DNA of 64,000 bases from an uncultured Candidatus Saccharibacteria bacterium (GCA_947305705.1 CAMZEB010000001.1:248001-312000); one strand, 5' to 3'; positions 1 through 7,742 are shown, counted from the stretch's first letter. The notes: a model not told the origin generated them from the letters alone. Program-made: numbers and translations.

Positions 1-155
1 TGCTGGTTCCGAAGAAACGCTTTGGAACGAGGGTGCGTGTTTATTTCCCTGAAACAGAGGGAGAGCAAATCGTAGATGTCTTTGGTATGCATTTGCCAAT
101 GGAGCCGGTGAAGCTTGATATGCTCGATCGCTTGGTGCGTTTCTTGCGCATATAG
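1..155 (+). CDS. C-terminal fragment of an unidentified protein
   Basis: An open frame enters from the left edge and stops at TAG 153-155. The visible part is about 50 residues, basic at first (LVPKKRFGTRVRVYFPE) and ending in a short amphipathic stretch (MLDRLVRFLRI). The start and the rest of the protein lie outside the window. No family can be named from this tail. It is read on the same strand as the next gene, 52 nt upstream. Confidence 0.5.
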   Translation, partial: LVPKKRFGTRVRVYFPETEGEQIVDVFGMHLPMEPVKLDMLDRLVRFLRI

Positions 156-207
156 ACATTAGCGTGTTATTATTGAAATAGTAAAAGATTAGATAAAGGG
201 TGGAAAA

Positions 208-687
208 ATGGACCAAACAAATACTGCGACTCCAGATGAGTTGCAACAAGCAATAAATAATATTACAAATCCGAGCAACAATACTGCTAATGATGCGGTT
301 GCGGCTGTGACGGAGAGCGTTGCGGCGGCGAACGATGTGCCTGATCTTGGCACGCCACCAGCACCTGTGGTTCCTGACATTGCGCCTGCGGCTCCGGCTG
401 CTCCAGTGATGCCAGAAGGCAAAGCTGTATATGGTGATCCAGATTTGGACCGCGTGAAGTCGATGGCACTTTCTGATTTGCGCCCAATTATCGAGAGCAT
501 CGATATTGAACCAGAGAAAAAATTCAAGATTTACAAAGAGATTATTGATTTGACAGAAGATAAGGCTTGCATTGAGCCGGCTTATAACGCGGCCAAGAAC
601 ATTGCTGACCAAGCTGTCAAAGCTGATGCATTGCTCTATATTGTCGATACGATTGACAGGCTTGGTATTCCAGTTCAGCAGAACTAA
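208..687 (+). CDS. Small acidic protein with Ala/Pro-rich linker, function unknown
   Basis: This 159-aa protein has no family I recognise. Residues 1-70 are low complexity (Asn/Thr-rich, then Ala/Pro/Val-rich), like a flexible linker. Residues about 75-159 look like a compact all-helical domain (SDLRPIIESIDIEPEKKFKI, then a second helical pair). There is no signal peptide or membrane segment, so it is probably cytosolic. The ATG at 208 follows a purine-rich AGGGTGG about 6 nt upstream. It converges with groL, and the two share a terminator at 712-745. Confidence 0.7.
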   Translation: MDQTNTATPDELQQAINNITNPSNNTANDAVAAVTESVAAANDVPDLGTPPAPVVPDIAPAAPAAPVMPEGKAVYGDPDLDRVKSMALSDLRPIIESIDIEPEKKFKIYKEIIDLTEDKACIEPAYNAAKNIADQAVKADALLYIVDTIDRLGIPVQQN

Positions 688-711
688 TAATTTGAATATC
701 TAATCTTTAAA

Positions 712-745
712 AAGATTCCGCTTGTTTAGGCGGAATCTTCTTTTG
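712..745. terminator. Bidirectional intrinsic terminator between the 159-aa gene and groL
   Basis: A 10-bp perfect stem, AAGATTCCGC / GCGGAATCTT (712-721 and 730-739), has an 8-nt loop. It is followed by a T-run on the plus strand and preceded by an A-run (T-run on minus), so it can end both converging transcripts. Confidence 0.85.
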
Positions 746-761
746 TGGTTTGTTAGGCGGA

Positions 762-2387
762 TTAGTAGAGACCGCCACCCATACTAGCGGCAGCTGCGGC
801 TTCGTCCTTGTTTGGGAGTTCTACGATGAGAGCACCCATTGTAATGGTCGTTGCAGCGATGCTGACGGCATTTTGAACTGCTTCGCGAGTGACGCGAGCT
901 GGATCAACGACGCCAGCTTTCTTGAGGTCAACGAGGCCTTTTTCTGGTGACATTACGTTGATGCCCTGCCCGTTTGGAGCAGATTCGACTTGAGCAAGGA
1001 GAGCTTGAGCATTAAGGCCAGCGTTTTCCATAATTTGAATAAATGGTGCTTTGAGGGCGTTTTTGAGGATAGTGGCGCCAGCGTTGTCATCTTTGATGTT
1101 TTTTGCGAGGTTGACGAGAGTTACGCCGCCGCCTGGAACAATACCTTCATCGAGAGCGGCTTTGGTTGCGGCAACAGCGTCGTCGACGCGATATTTTTTC
1201 TCATCAATCTCAGTTTCGGTAGCGCCACCGACCTTAATAACGGCAACTTTGCCAGCAAGAGCGGCTGCACGCTTATTGAACTGCTCAGTTTCGTAATCGG
1301 ACATAGCGGCTTCGGCTTGGGCTTTGATATCTGCAATGCGAGCTTTGACTTCGCGAGTATCGCCAGCGCCATTAATAATAGTGGTTTGATCTTTGGTGGC
1401 AATAATCTTGCGAGCCTGACCGAGAATTTCGAGACCGCAATCGTCGAGACTCATACCCTTTTCGCTAGAGATAACGGTTGCGCCGGTAAGAATTGCGATA
1501 TCTTCCATAATTTGTTTGCGGTTTTCGCCGAAGGCTGGAGCCTTGAGAACGAGAGTATTAAAGACGCCTTTGAGCTTGTTGAGGACGAGGACAGAAAGGG
1601 CCTCGCCTTCGACGTCTTCGGCGATGATGACGAGGTCTTTGCGGCCGGCTTGAGCCATCTTTTCGAGGAACGGAACAATGTCGTTGACGGCGCTTATTTT
1701 CTTATCTGTGATAAGGATTTCTGGTTTATCGAAAATAGCTTCTTGGCGCTGCGTGTCGGTGATAAAGAATGGCGATGCGTAGCCTTTGTCGTAAGTGTAG
1801 CCTTCGGTAATTTCAGATTGCATTTCGAGGCCTTGACCTTGTTCAACGGTCACAACGCCTTCTTTGCCGATCTTTGAGATGACATTTGCGATAAGCTTGC
1901 CAATTTCGGCGTCGCCGGCAGAGATAGTGGCAACTTCGGCAACTTTGCCATCGTCGCCTTCGATTTGTTCAGCGGTGGCGTTGATGCCCTTTATGATTTC
2001 GGCGCCGGCAGCTTCGATGCCCTTGCGGAGATCCATTGGATTGTGGCCAGCAGCGATGAGCTTGTTTGCTTCAGCGAGGATATTGTACGTGAGGACTGTG
2101 ACGGTAGTGGTGCCATCACCAGCGACCTTGTTGAGCTTTTGAGCAGCGGTTTTGATGAGTTTGGCGCCCATTTGGTAGCCGAGGGTTGCCTCGTCGTCAT
2201 TGCCGAGGTCAACAGCTTCAGCGACAGTGACGCCATCATGAGTGATGGTTGGTGCGCCGTAGCTTTTTTCGATAACTACGTTCTGGCCTTTTGGACCGAA
2301 AGTGACCTTTACTGCGTCATATAGAGCCTTGGCACCGCCGAGAACTTTCTCGCGCGCCTCAGCATCGTAGAATACTTTTTTTGCCAT
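762..2387 (-). CDS. groL: Chaperonin GroEL (60 kDa, Hsp60)
   Basis: GroEL, 541 aa, the usual length. It forms the double-ring ATP-dependent folding chamber that works with GroES in the cytoplasm. The nucleotide-binding signatures are visible: GPKG at 31-34 and GDGTTT at 90-95. The C-terminal tail ends in MGGGLY rather than the common GGM repeats. It lies downstream of groS on the same strand, separated by 139 nt that contain a long inverted-repeat element, which is unusual because groS and groL are normally only a few tens of bases apart. An SD-like AAGGAG sits just before ATG 2385-2387. Expression is expected from the CIRCE-controlled promoter ahead of groS. Confidence 0.98.
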   Translation of the reverse strand: MAKKVFYDAEAREKVLGGAKALYDAVKVTFGPKGQNVVIEKSYGAPTITHDGVTVAEAVDLGNDDEATLGYQMGAKLIKTAAQKLNKVAGDGTTTVTVLTYNILAEANKLIAAGHNPMDLRKGIEAAGAEIIKGINATAEQIEGDDGKVAEVATISAGDAEIGKLIANVISKIGKEGVVTVEQGQGLEMQSEITEGYTYDKGYASPFFITDTQRQEAIFDKPEILITDKKISAVNDIVPFLEKMAQAGRKDLVIIAEDVEGEALSVLVLNKLKGVFNTLVLKAPAFGENRKQIMEDIAILTGATVISSEKGMSLDDCGLEILGQARKIIATKDQTTIINGAGDTREVKARIADIKAQAEAAMSDYETEQFNKRAAALAGKVAVIKVGGATETEIDEKKYRVDDAVAATKAALDEGIVPGGGVTLVNLAKNIKDDNAGATILKNALKAPFIQIMENAGLNAQALLAQVESAPNGQGINVMSPEKGLVDLKKAGVVDPARVTREAVQNAVSIAATTITMGALIVELPNKDEAAAAASMGGGLY

Positions 2388-2402
2388 TTTATATTATTCT
2401 CC

Positions 2403-2518
2403 TTGATTGTGTATACTTTATTCTTCGGAACCGCTCAATGACGCCTGTCGTTACAGGGTCATCGAGCTAGCTTCATCGTGATTGCGCACGTTCCGAAGAA
2501 TAAAGGATGCGCAATCAA
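2403..2518. repeat. Palindromic element between groS and groL (family with 18577-18856)
   Basis: Arms of 29 nt (2403-2431 and 2490-2518) are inverted copies with only three differences. The perfect core is TTTATTCTTCGGAAC / GTTCCGAAGAATAAA. Inside is a hairpin ATGAC...GTCAT (2438-2462) with GTCGTTAC in its loop, followed by the short palindrome AGCTAGCT. The outer-stem, GTCGTTAC-hairpin and second-hairpin architecture recurs at 18577-18716. It would be transcribed as part of the groS-groL mRNA and could influence processing or relative dosage. Confidence 0.75.
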
Positions 2519-2526
2519 ACATACCA

Positions 2527-2781
2527 TTATAAAATGGCAAGAATGTCTTCTTCTTTGATGATGAGGTAGTCGGTGCCGTCGTATTTAACTTCGGTAGCGG
2601 AGTATTCGCGATAAAGAATGCGATCGCCTTTTTTAACGTTCTTTACATCTGGGCCGACAGATTCGATGACGGCGGTGTTTGGTTTTTCTTTTGCTTCACC
2701 GAGAAGTATGCCTGAGGCAGTAGTGCTGGTTGCGGCGTCTTTTTTTGCGACGACGCGGTCAGCGAGAGGCTTGATAGACAT
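2527..2781 (-). CDS. groS: Co-chaperonin GroES (10 kDa)
   Basis: GroES, 84 aa, slightly shorter than the typical 95. It caps the GroEL ring. It begins MSIKPLADRVVAK, and has the mobile-loop region (TTASGILLGEAKEKP) and the GDRILYREY motif. A strong SD (AGGAGG, plus-strand 2790-2798) precedes the ATG. The gene is first in the groS-groL operon and lies directly downstream of a sigma-70-like promoter embedded in a CIRCE operator, so HrcA-type heat-shock control is expected. Confidence 0.97.
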   Translation of the reverse strand: MSIKPLADRVVAKKDAATSTTASGILLGEAKEKPNTAVIESVGPDVKNVKKGDRILYREYSATEVKYDGTDYLIIKEEDILAIL

Positions 2782-2816
2782 GTGGTAATTTCCTCCTGAA
2801 AATTAGTTCTACCTCT

Positions 2817-2845
2817 AGTGTAGCGCGGTATTTTAGCACTGTCAA
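2817..2845 (-). promoter_or_regulatory. groS-groL promoter
   Basis: On the minus strand TTGACA (plus 2840-2845) is followed by a 17-nt spacer and TACACT (plus 2817-2822). The -35 hexamer lies inside the CIRCE element, so repressor binding would block RNA polymerase. Confidence 0.85.
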
Positions 2846-2859
2846 GCGACGAGTGCTAA
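2833..2859 (-). promoter_or_regulatory. CIRCE operator (HrcA binding site)
   Basis: TTAGCACTG - N9 - GAGTGCTAA matches the CIRCE consensus TTAGCACTC-N9-GAGTGCTAA with one mismatch. It overlaps the groS promoter and the stop codon of the upstream folA gene. Known family behaviour is that HrcA represses groESL until heat stress. Confidence 0.93.
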
Positions 2860-3365
2860 TTATAGAGTTTGCGTGCAGGTAGTTTTTTGATGTAGAGTTT
2901 ATGAGTATATAAGAGACCGTTATCTTCGCCGTGACCGAGGATATGTGAAGAATAGTCTGATTGGTCGAATTCCGGGAAGAAGGTGTCGGCTTCGGCGTCG
3001 GAAGCGTAGACTTCGGTGAGGTAGAGTTTGTCGCAATGGGGGAGCATTTGTTTATAGACCATGCCGCCGCCGATGACGAAGATTTCTTCGTCGGTGTTTT
3101 CGTGGTCTTTGATAAAGGCGTCAAGGTTGGTAATTGGAGTGACATCGTCATCCTTAATGTCGTTAGCGTCTGGGGTTAGAACGTAATGTTTGCGTCCTGG
3201 TAATTTGCCTGGGAGGCTGCGCCAAGTATTAAGCCCCATAAAAACTGGGTGGCCGATGGTGGTTTGCTTGAAAAACTTGAGGTCGCCTGGGATATGAAAG
3301 ACGAGGCCGCCTTTTTTGCCAAGCTCGCGGTTTTTGCCAATAGCAGCAATCAATGAAAAGCTCAT
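2856..3365 (-). CDS. folA: Dihydrofolate reductase
   Basis: DHFR, 169 aa. It reduces dihydrofolate with NADPH and so recycles the folate oxidised by ThyA. It begins MSFSLIAAIGKNRELGK. The substrate-pocket loop and NADPH signatures are seen as HIPGDLKFFK, VFMGLNTWRSLP, KHYVLT and EIFVIGGG. Its ATG overlaps the thyA stop (TAATG), so the two genes are translationally coupled. Its stop codon lies inside the CIRCE element of the next operon. A second DHFR-like gene is at 25419-25901. Confidence 0.95.
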   Translation of the reverse strand: MSFSLIAAIGKNRELGKKGGLVFHIPGDLKFFKQTTIGHPVFMGLNTWRSLPGKLPGRKHYVLTPDANDIKDDDVTPITNLDAFIKDHENTDEEIFVIGGGMVYKQMLPHCDKLYLTEVYASDAEADTFFPEFDQSDYSSHILGHGEDNGLLYTHKLYIKKLPARKLYN

Positions 3366-4318
3366 TAGGCGGTTACCTCCATTTGGATTCTTCCCTGGTG
3401 CTGGTAATCGATGAGCTTAATATCCTTCAGCTCTTTGCTGCTGTCGAATTTGAAGAAGTCGGTAATCTCTGGGTTGATCCAGAGTTTTGGCGCGTCGAAG
3501 AGCTTGCCGTCTTTGGCGAGTTTTTCGTCGCGGCGGCGAAGTTGCTCTTTGATACCGTCGATCTGGTTCTCGTAGATATGGGCATCATTTATAACATAGG
3601 TCATCTGACCAGCCTCCATACCAACGCTTTGCGCAATAAGGTGACAAAGGACGGCATACTGCGCGACATTGAATGGCATACCGAGCGGAACATCATTACT
3701 GCGAACAGTAACCATCATATTAAGGCGTGGTTTGTCGCTGTTGACTTTGCTGACGTGCCACTGTGTATTCCAGACGCAGCTAGGGAGGGCGGCGGTTGGG
3801 AGCCATTCGTTTTGCCATAGCGACATAATCATACGGCGGTTGCCCGGATTAGTTTTGAGGGTTTCGATGAGACTTTGAGTGAGTTGATAACGCTTAACAA
3901 TCCAGCCATAGGCGGTACCGATAGTGTGGGCGAATTCTTTTGGGTTCCATTCGCGGCCTTGATATTTGCCGTCTTCGGGGATTTCCCATTCGTCCCAAAT
4001 CTTGATGCCACGCTCGTGAAGCCAACGAACGTCGTTGCTCTGCTGCTGGTAAATCCAAAGCATCTCGAGAACGGCGGTTTTGAAGGCGACAAATTTGGTA
4101 GTTAGGATTGGGAATTCTTCGGACAAATCGAATTGAAGAATTTGGTGTGGGAGACGGATGGTAGCAGATTGTTGCTGTCCTTGGGCGGCGTGGTCTGGAA
4201 TGTTGCTTTTGGCTTTACTGTCTTTGCGTTTGTCAGCTGTGGCGTAGTTTACGACACGCTCTCCATCTTTGAGAATGCGCTCGCAAAGGTCAAGGTACTG
4301 GTCGTCAAATTTACTCAT
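3365..4318 (-). CDS. thyA: Thymidylate synthase (folate-dependent ThyA)
   Basis: ThyA, 317 aa. It methylates dUMP to dTMP using methylene-tetrahydrofolate. The catalytic cysteine lies in LPSCVWNTQWHVS, where many ThyA proteins have PPCH. The phosphate-binding RRM of PGNRRMIMSLW and the substrate motifs DVPLGMPFNVAQYA and NDAHIYENQ are present. It is the first gene of a two-gene operon with folA, overlapping it by one base, which matches their joint role in dTMP synthesis. Confidence 0.96.
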   Translation of the reverse strand: MSKFDDQYLDLCERILKDGERVVNYATADKRKDSKAKSNIPDHAAQGQQQSATIRLPHQILQFDLSEEFPILTTKFVAFKTAVLEMLWIYQQQSNDVRWLHERGIKIWDEWEIPEDGKYQGREWNPKEFAHTIGTAYGWIVKRYQLTQSLIETLKTNPGNRRMIMSLWQNEWLPTAALPSCVWNTQWHVSKVNSDKPRLNMMVTVRSNDVPLGMPFNVAQYAVLCHLIAQSVGMEAGQMTYVINDAHIYENQIDGIKEQLRRRDEKLAKDGKLFDAPKLWINPEITDFFKFDSSKELKDIKLIDYQHQGRIQMEVTA

Positions 4319-4360
4319 ATCGTCTCCTAAACATTCTGTTTTTATTATAACAAAGGGTGC

Positions 4361-4372
4361 TAGAATGATTGT
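4361..4372 (+). promoter_or_regulatory. Extended -10 promoter giving a probably leaderless murE mRNA
   Basis: TGC-TAGAAT (hexamer 4361-4366) ends 6 nt before ATG 4373, so transcription should start at or within a base or two of the start codon. There is no SD. Confidence 0.6.
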
Positions 4373-5629
4373 ATGGGTATTAAAGAGAAAATTCCGTTTT
4401 ATGATTCATTAGTTATTCCATATCACATTAGCAAAGCTGCTGTGTATGGCGTAGCAAAAGGCTTCCCTGCGAAGCATTTGACCGTAATTGGCGTGACTGG
4501 CACAAATGGCAAGACTACGACGTCTTTTATGATTTGGAAGATGTTAAATAATGCTGGGCTGAAGGCTGGCGTGATGACAACGGTCGGTTGGGGTGTAGAT
4601 AAGATCCACGAACAGATGGAGCATATGACGACGGTCGATTCGAAGCTGCTTAACGAGCGTATCAAGACGATTGCGAATTCGGGGGCAAAATACTTGGTTC
4701 TCGAACTTACAAGTCACGCGATGGCGCAACACCGTGATCTTGGCGTACCGATTGATATTGCGGTGATGACAAATGTAACGCATGAGCATTTGGATTATCA
4801 TAAGACATTCGAGCGCTACCGTGATGCGAAGCGAAAACTCTTTAAGAAAGCGAAGTTTGGCGTAATCAATGCTGATGATCCGTCGGCGAAATATTTTGAA
4901 CGAGATGTGAAGAAATATATCACATACGGTATAAATCACGGGAAATTGAAGGCAGAAAAGGTGAAATTACGCCCAGATGGCGTGGAGTATTATACGTCTG
5001 ATGGTCTAAAAATACAGACAAGGATTGCTGGTCAGTTTAATGTATCTAATTCCCTAGCCTGTGTGGCGGTTGGTCGTCAGTTGGGCTTGTCAGATAAAGA
5101 CATTGCCGATGGTATTTATGCGCTAGAAGAAGTCGAAGGCCGAATGGTAAAGGTTGATTGCGGTCAAGTATTCATGGCGATTATGGACTATGCGCACACA
5201 CCGGATGCGTTTGAGAAGCTTTTGCCAGATATGAAGAAGGCTACTTCTGGTCGCTTGATTGTAGTGTTTGGTTCGGCTGGCGGCCGTCGTGATCCGTCAA
5301 AGCGTGAACCGATGGGTGAAATAGCGGGTAAGTATGCGGATATTGTGATTTTAACAGAGGAAGATGACCGAGATACGCCTGGTGATGAAATCTTGGAGAT
5401 GATTGCGGTCGGTGCCCGAAAGAATGGTAAGAAAGACGGCGAGAATCTAATTAAGATTTTGGACAGGCCGAGTGCGATTTTGGAGGCTTGTAAGATGGCG
5501 AAGAAAGGCGATACGGTGCTTTTCCTTGGTAAAGGCAACGAGAAGACAATTGAGCGTGCGCACGGCATCGACTCTTATTACGAGCTTGATGAAATAAAGA
5601 AGGCACTGAAAAAAGTCGTCAAAAAGTAA
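4373..5629 (+). CDS. murE: MurE-like UDP-MurNAc-tripeptide ligase
   Basis: A 418-aa Mur ligase that adds the third amino acid to the peptidoglycan stem peptide with ATP. The P-loop TGTNGKTTT is at 42-50. The central-domain signature ELTSHAMAQHR and the motif NVTHEHLDYH follow, and the C-terminal domain contains FGSAGGRRDPSKR. Canonical MurE is about 480-500 aa, so most of the N-terminal UDP-binding domain is missing or reduced. The place where diaminopimelate enzymes carry DNPR reads EEDDRDTPG here, so the third residue cannot be assigned. The start has no SD and follows a -10 box by 6 nt. Confidence 0.88.
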   Translation: MGIKEKIPFYDSLVIPYHISKAAVYGVAKGFPAKHLTVIGVTGTNGKTTTSFMIWKMLNNAGLKAGVMTTVGWGVDKIHEQMEHMTTVDSKLLNERIKTIANSGAKYLVLELTSHAMAQHRDLGVPIDIAVMTNVTHEHLDYHKTFERYRDAKRKLFKKAKFGVINADDPSAKYFERDVKKYITYGINHGKLKAEKVKLRPDGVEYYTSDGLKIQTRIAGQFNVSNSLACVAVGRQLGLSDKDIADGIYALEEVEGRMVKVDCGQVFMAIMDYAHTPDAFEKLLPDMKKATSGRLIVVFGSAGGRRDPSKREPMGEIAGKYADIVILTEEDDRDTPGDEILEMIAVGARKNGKKDGENLIKILDRPSAILEACKMAKKGDTVLFLGKGNEKTIERAHGIDSYYELDEIKKALKKVVKK

Positions 5630-5647
5630 GAATTTGGTGGTGAGCTA

Positions 5648-6499
5648 TTAGTCTAGCCAGAGGCTGACGCAACGGATATAGCCGCCACCTTTTTTGAGCT
5701 CGGTGACGTCTGGGGTGAGGCAGATGAGGCCGCGAGCTTCGAGCTCGGCTTGAAGTTTTGGCGCCTTGTTCGACATTATGACGTGCTTGCCGGTGCTGAC
5801 GAGGTTGCAGGCGAAGCCGGTGGTGCATTCGTTGAAATCGACGATTATCTTGTCGAGGTCGTTTAGGGCTTCGATTTGGGCGCGAGAGGCGTCATCGAAG
5901 GCCATTGGGCAGTAGGCAATAGTGTGGTCATCAATGACAGAGAGTGCAAGGTCGAGGTCATACCAGAAACTGTCGGCGTGATTTGTGAATGGATTAATAT
6001 GCTCTGTTCCGTCAGGATTGAGTTGTGGTTTGGTATGAAGCTGGATAAGAGTTAGGCCAAGAGTTTTGGCGGCAAAAGCTTGGGCGGCAGGATCGGAGCG
6101 GTAGCCACTACCGGCAAAGAGATAATTTCCGCAACGTAGAGAATCGCCCTGCCCCGAGAAAAGGTGGTTGTTTGGCACTTCTATGCAGCGGTAGCCAAGG
6201 GCGGTGAGTTGAGCTTTGGCGTATGGTTCCTCGCCTTTGCGAGCTTCTGGTAGGCGTGACATTACGGCGATGCCGTCTTTGACGAGTGCCCAGTTGGCAG
6301 TATAGACGCCGTCTTGGCAGCCTTCTGGTGCGGCGACTTTGATGATTTCGATGCCGGCTTGTTTGAAACAGTCGACGATGGCGGCGTGTTCGGCGCACGC
6401 TTTTTTGACGTCAATTTTTTCTTTGTTGTAGTAAGGGTTTATTTCGTAGTCGTCCGCAAAAAAGTCTGCGCCTGAGACGAGGAGTTTTTGATTGATCAT
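5648..6499 (-). CDS. Amidinotransferase/DDAH-family (arginine-deiminase fold) hydrolase
   Basis: A 283-aa protein of the pentein fold, which acts on guanidino groups (arginine, dimethylarginine, citrulline-forming reactions). QDGVYTANWAL matches the acidic substrate-binding loop. NNHLFSGQGD and a late GGGYIRCVSL place the catalytic Cys at about residue 277, as in DDAH and related enzymes. There is no signal peptide. It overlaps the upstream MurE-like paralogue by 4 nt (ATGA type), indicating an operon. The exact substrate cannot be read from sequence. Arginine catabolism is a theme in host-attached Saccharibacteria, but that link is only an inference here. Confidence 0.75.
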   Translation of the reverse strand: MINQKLLVSGADFFADDYEINPYYNKEKIDVKKACAEHAAIVDCFKQAGIEIIKVAAPEGCQDGVYTANWALVKDGIAVMSRLPEARKGEEPYAKAQLTALGYRCIEVPNNHLFSGQGDSLRCGNYLFAGSGYRSDPAAQAFAAKTLGLTLIQLHTKPQLNPDGTEHINPFTNHADSFWYDLDLALSVIDDHTIAYCPMAFDDASRAQIEALNDLDKIIVDFNECTTGFACNLVSTGKHVIMSNKAPKLQAELEARGLICLTPDVTELKKGGGYIRCVSLWLD

Positions 6500-7221
6500 T
6501 GGTTGTTACTTTGGTGGTTAGTTTTTGGTTCGTAATTTGCAATACCGTCAACGATGGCATCTGAACGGAAGTCGAGAGCAAAGGCAGTAGCGGCGGCAGC
6601 GGCCATATAGAGATAAGATGAAGGGTCGGTAACGTAGGTGGCAACCTCGAAGCGTTCAGTATTGAAAGCTAGAGAAGCTTCGGAGCCTTGTCGGTAGATT
6701 TTGCCTGGAGTGACCTTTAGGTCGGCATTGTGATTGCGTCCATAAGAGATGGTCGCAGTTTTGTTTGGAAATTCGGCATAGGTTTGGTAATCGGTGCTAT
6801 CGCGGCTAATAATACTGAAGTCTGGTTTGATATTGAAAAGAATTGCTTTGGCATCGTCGGAGTCAGGGCCTAAATCGTCAGCGATAACAACGGCGTGAAT
6901 CGGCATACCGTAGAAAAGATGGTTAGCGATAGTATGACTATTGGCGGTGACGACGACATAGTCGGTGCCGGTTTTCCAAATCTTATAGAGCTGGCGATAG
7001 AGGTCGGAGGTAGTTTTTGGATCAATGATTAGACCGGCGCGTGAATCGCGAGTTTTGATAATTTCCCGAATAAAGTTTGCAGTGATATCCCGCCCAATGG
7101 TGCCAGTTACTACAATAATTTTTACGTCTTTAGCAGGGTTGCTATAGTAAGTTTTGTAGAATTTTGCTTTGGCTTTTTGAAGTTTTGGTTTGAGTCCGGA
7201 TTTCTTCTGCTTGTCTGCCAT
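6496..7221 (-). CDS. Degenerate MurE paralogue lacking the P-loop and C-terminal domain
   Basis: About 241 aa from the chosen start MADKQKKSG. A longer frame starts at 7272, but a -10 box 6 nt before 7221 favours the shorter start. It aligns by eye with the MurE at 4373: TGTNGKTTT becomes TGTIGRDIT, TSHAMAQH becomes NSHTIANH, and GVPIDIAVMTN becomes GMPIHAVVIAD. The P-loop lysine and the Thr/Ser Mg ligand positions are lost. The protein stops where the central domain ends, so the glutamate-ligase C-terminal domain is absent. It is unlikely to be an ATP-dependent ligase. A binding or regulatory role is possible. Confidence 0.7.
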   Translation of the reverse strand: MADKQKKSGLKPKLQKAKAKFYKTYYSNPAKDVKIIVVTGTIGRDITANFIREIIKTRDSRAGLIIDPKTTSDLYRQLYKIWKTGTDYVVVTANSHTIANHLFYGMPIHAVVIADDLGPDSDDAKAILFNIKPDFSIISRDSTDYQTYAEFPNKTATISYGRNHNADLKVTPGKIYRQGSEASLAFNTERFEVATYVTDPSSYLYMAAAAATAFALDFRSDAIVDGIANYEPKTNHQSNNQ

Positions 7222-7227
7222 AAAAAT

Positions 7228-7233
7228 AGTATA
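7228..7233 (-). promoter_or_regulatory. Extended -10 for the Mur-like gene, probably leaderless
   Basis: On the minus strand TGG-TATACT ends 6 nt before ATG 7221, with no SD between. Confidence 0.6.
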
Positions 7234-7388
7234 CCATCTCTTGAAAAAATGTGCTATAATATCGTTTATCACGTTTTGCGCGAGTGAAATGCGACGTTCG
7301 TTTAATCTTTGAACGGTGGAAGTATACGTCCTCTGGGCGTTTTGTTTACAGGATACTCACTGGCGTATATTCATCCACAATTTTATAT

Positions 7389-7465
7389 GTGCCCGTAGCT
7401 CAGTTGGATAGAGCGTTAGCTTGCGGAGCTAAAGGTCGTACGTTCGAATCGTATCGGGCATACCA
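7389..7465 (+). tRNA. tRNA-Arg (GCG)
   Basis: A 77-nt cloverleaf. Acceptor GTGCCCG pairs with CGGGCAT (one G-U). The D arm is GCTC/GAGC, the anticodon stem is TTAGC/GCTAA with loop TTGCGGA (anticodon GCG), and the T arm is GTACG-TTCGAAT-CGTAT. CCA is encoded. GCG is unusual, because most bacteria read CGN with an ACG (inosine) tRNA. Confidence 0.93.
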
Positions 7466-7508
7466 TAATTGCAATTAAAATCGCCTATCTTGGCAGTTTT
7501 TCTTTTTC

Positions 7509-7711
7509 GCTCGGTCAATAACCGCGCTTCAAAAGAAGAAACTACCAACCTAGACGATTTTTTCTTGCAATTATTACTCGATCAATAATCGCGCAAGACA
7601 ACAAGAAAATACCCTTCTAGACATTTTTATTCTCGAAATATTTCTGCTCGGTCAATAACCGCGCTTCAAAAGAAGAAACTACCAACCTAGACGATTTTTT
7701 CTTGCAATTAT
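7509..7711. repeat. Three tandem ~68-bp repeats after tRNA-Arg
   Basis: Copies start near 7509, 7577 and 7646. The first and third (7509-7574, 7646-7711) are identical over 66 nt. The middle copy is diverged but keeps the layout. Each contains a small hairpin: CGGTCAATAACCG in the outer copies and CGATCAATAATCG in the middle one, a compensatory change in the stem. Each has a T-rich end. The last copy abuts the promoter of the next small gene. The function is unknown. Confidence 0.85.
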
Positions 7712-7720
7712 CGTTCTTGC

Positions 7721-7726
7721 TATAAT
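7721..7726 (+). promoter_or_regulatory. Extended -10 (TGCTATAAT) for the 58-aa gene
   Basis: TGC-TATAAT directly after the third tandem repeat, 16 nt before ATG 7743. A Shine-Dalgarno sequence lies between. Confidence 0.7.
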
Positions 7727-7742
7727 GGAGAAAAGGAGAAAT

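Noticed and set aside
990-1877. Long open frame antisense to groL
   Set aside because: Frames opposite real genes are common here because of codon bias. This one lies fully inside groL and shows no family motif or start signals.
7273-7388. Replication origin or DnaA-box cluster
   Set aside because: One TTCATCCACA-like site is not a cluster, and no dnaA, dnaN or AT-rich unwinding tract is nearby.
7509-7711. CRISPR array
   Set aside because: The units are contiguous ~68-bp tandem copies with no variable spacers of regular length, and there are no cas genes in the window.
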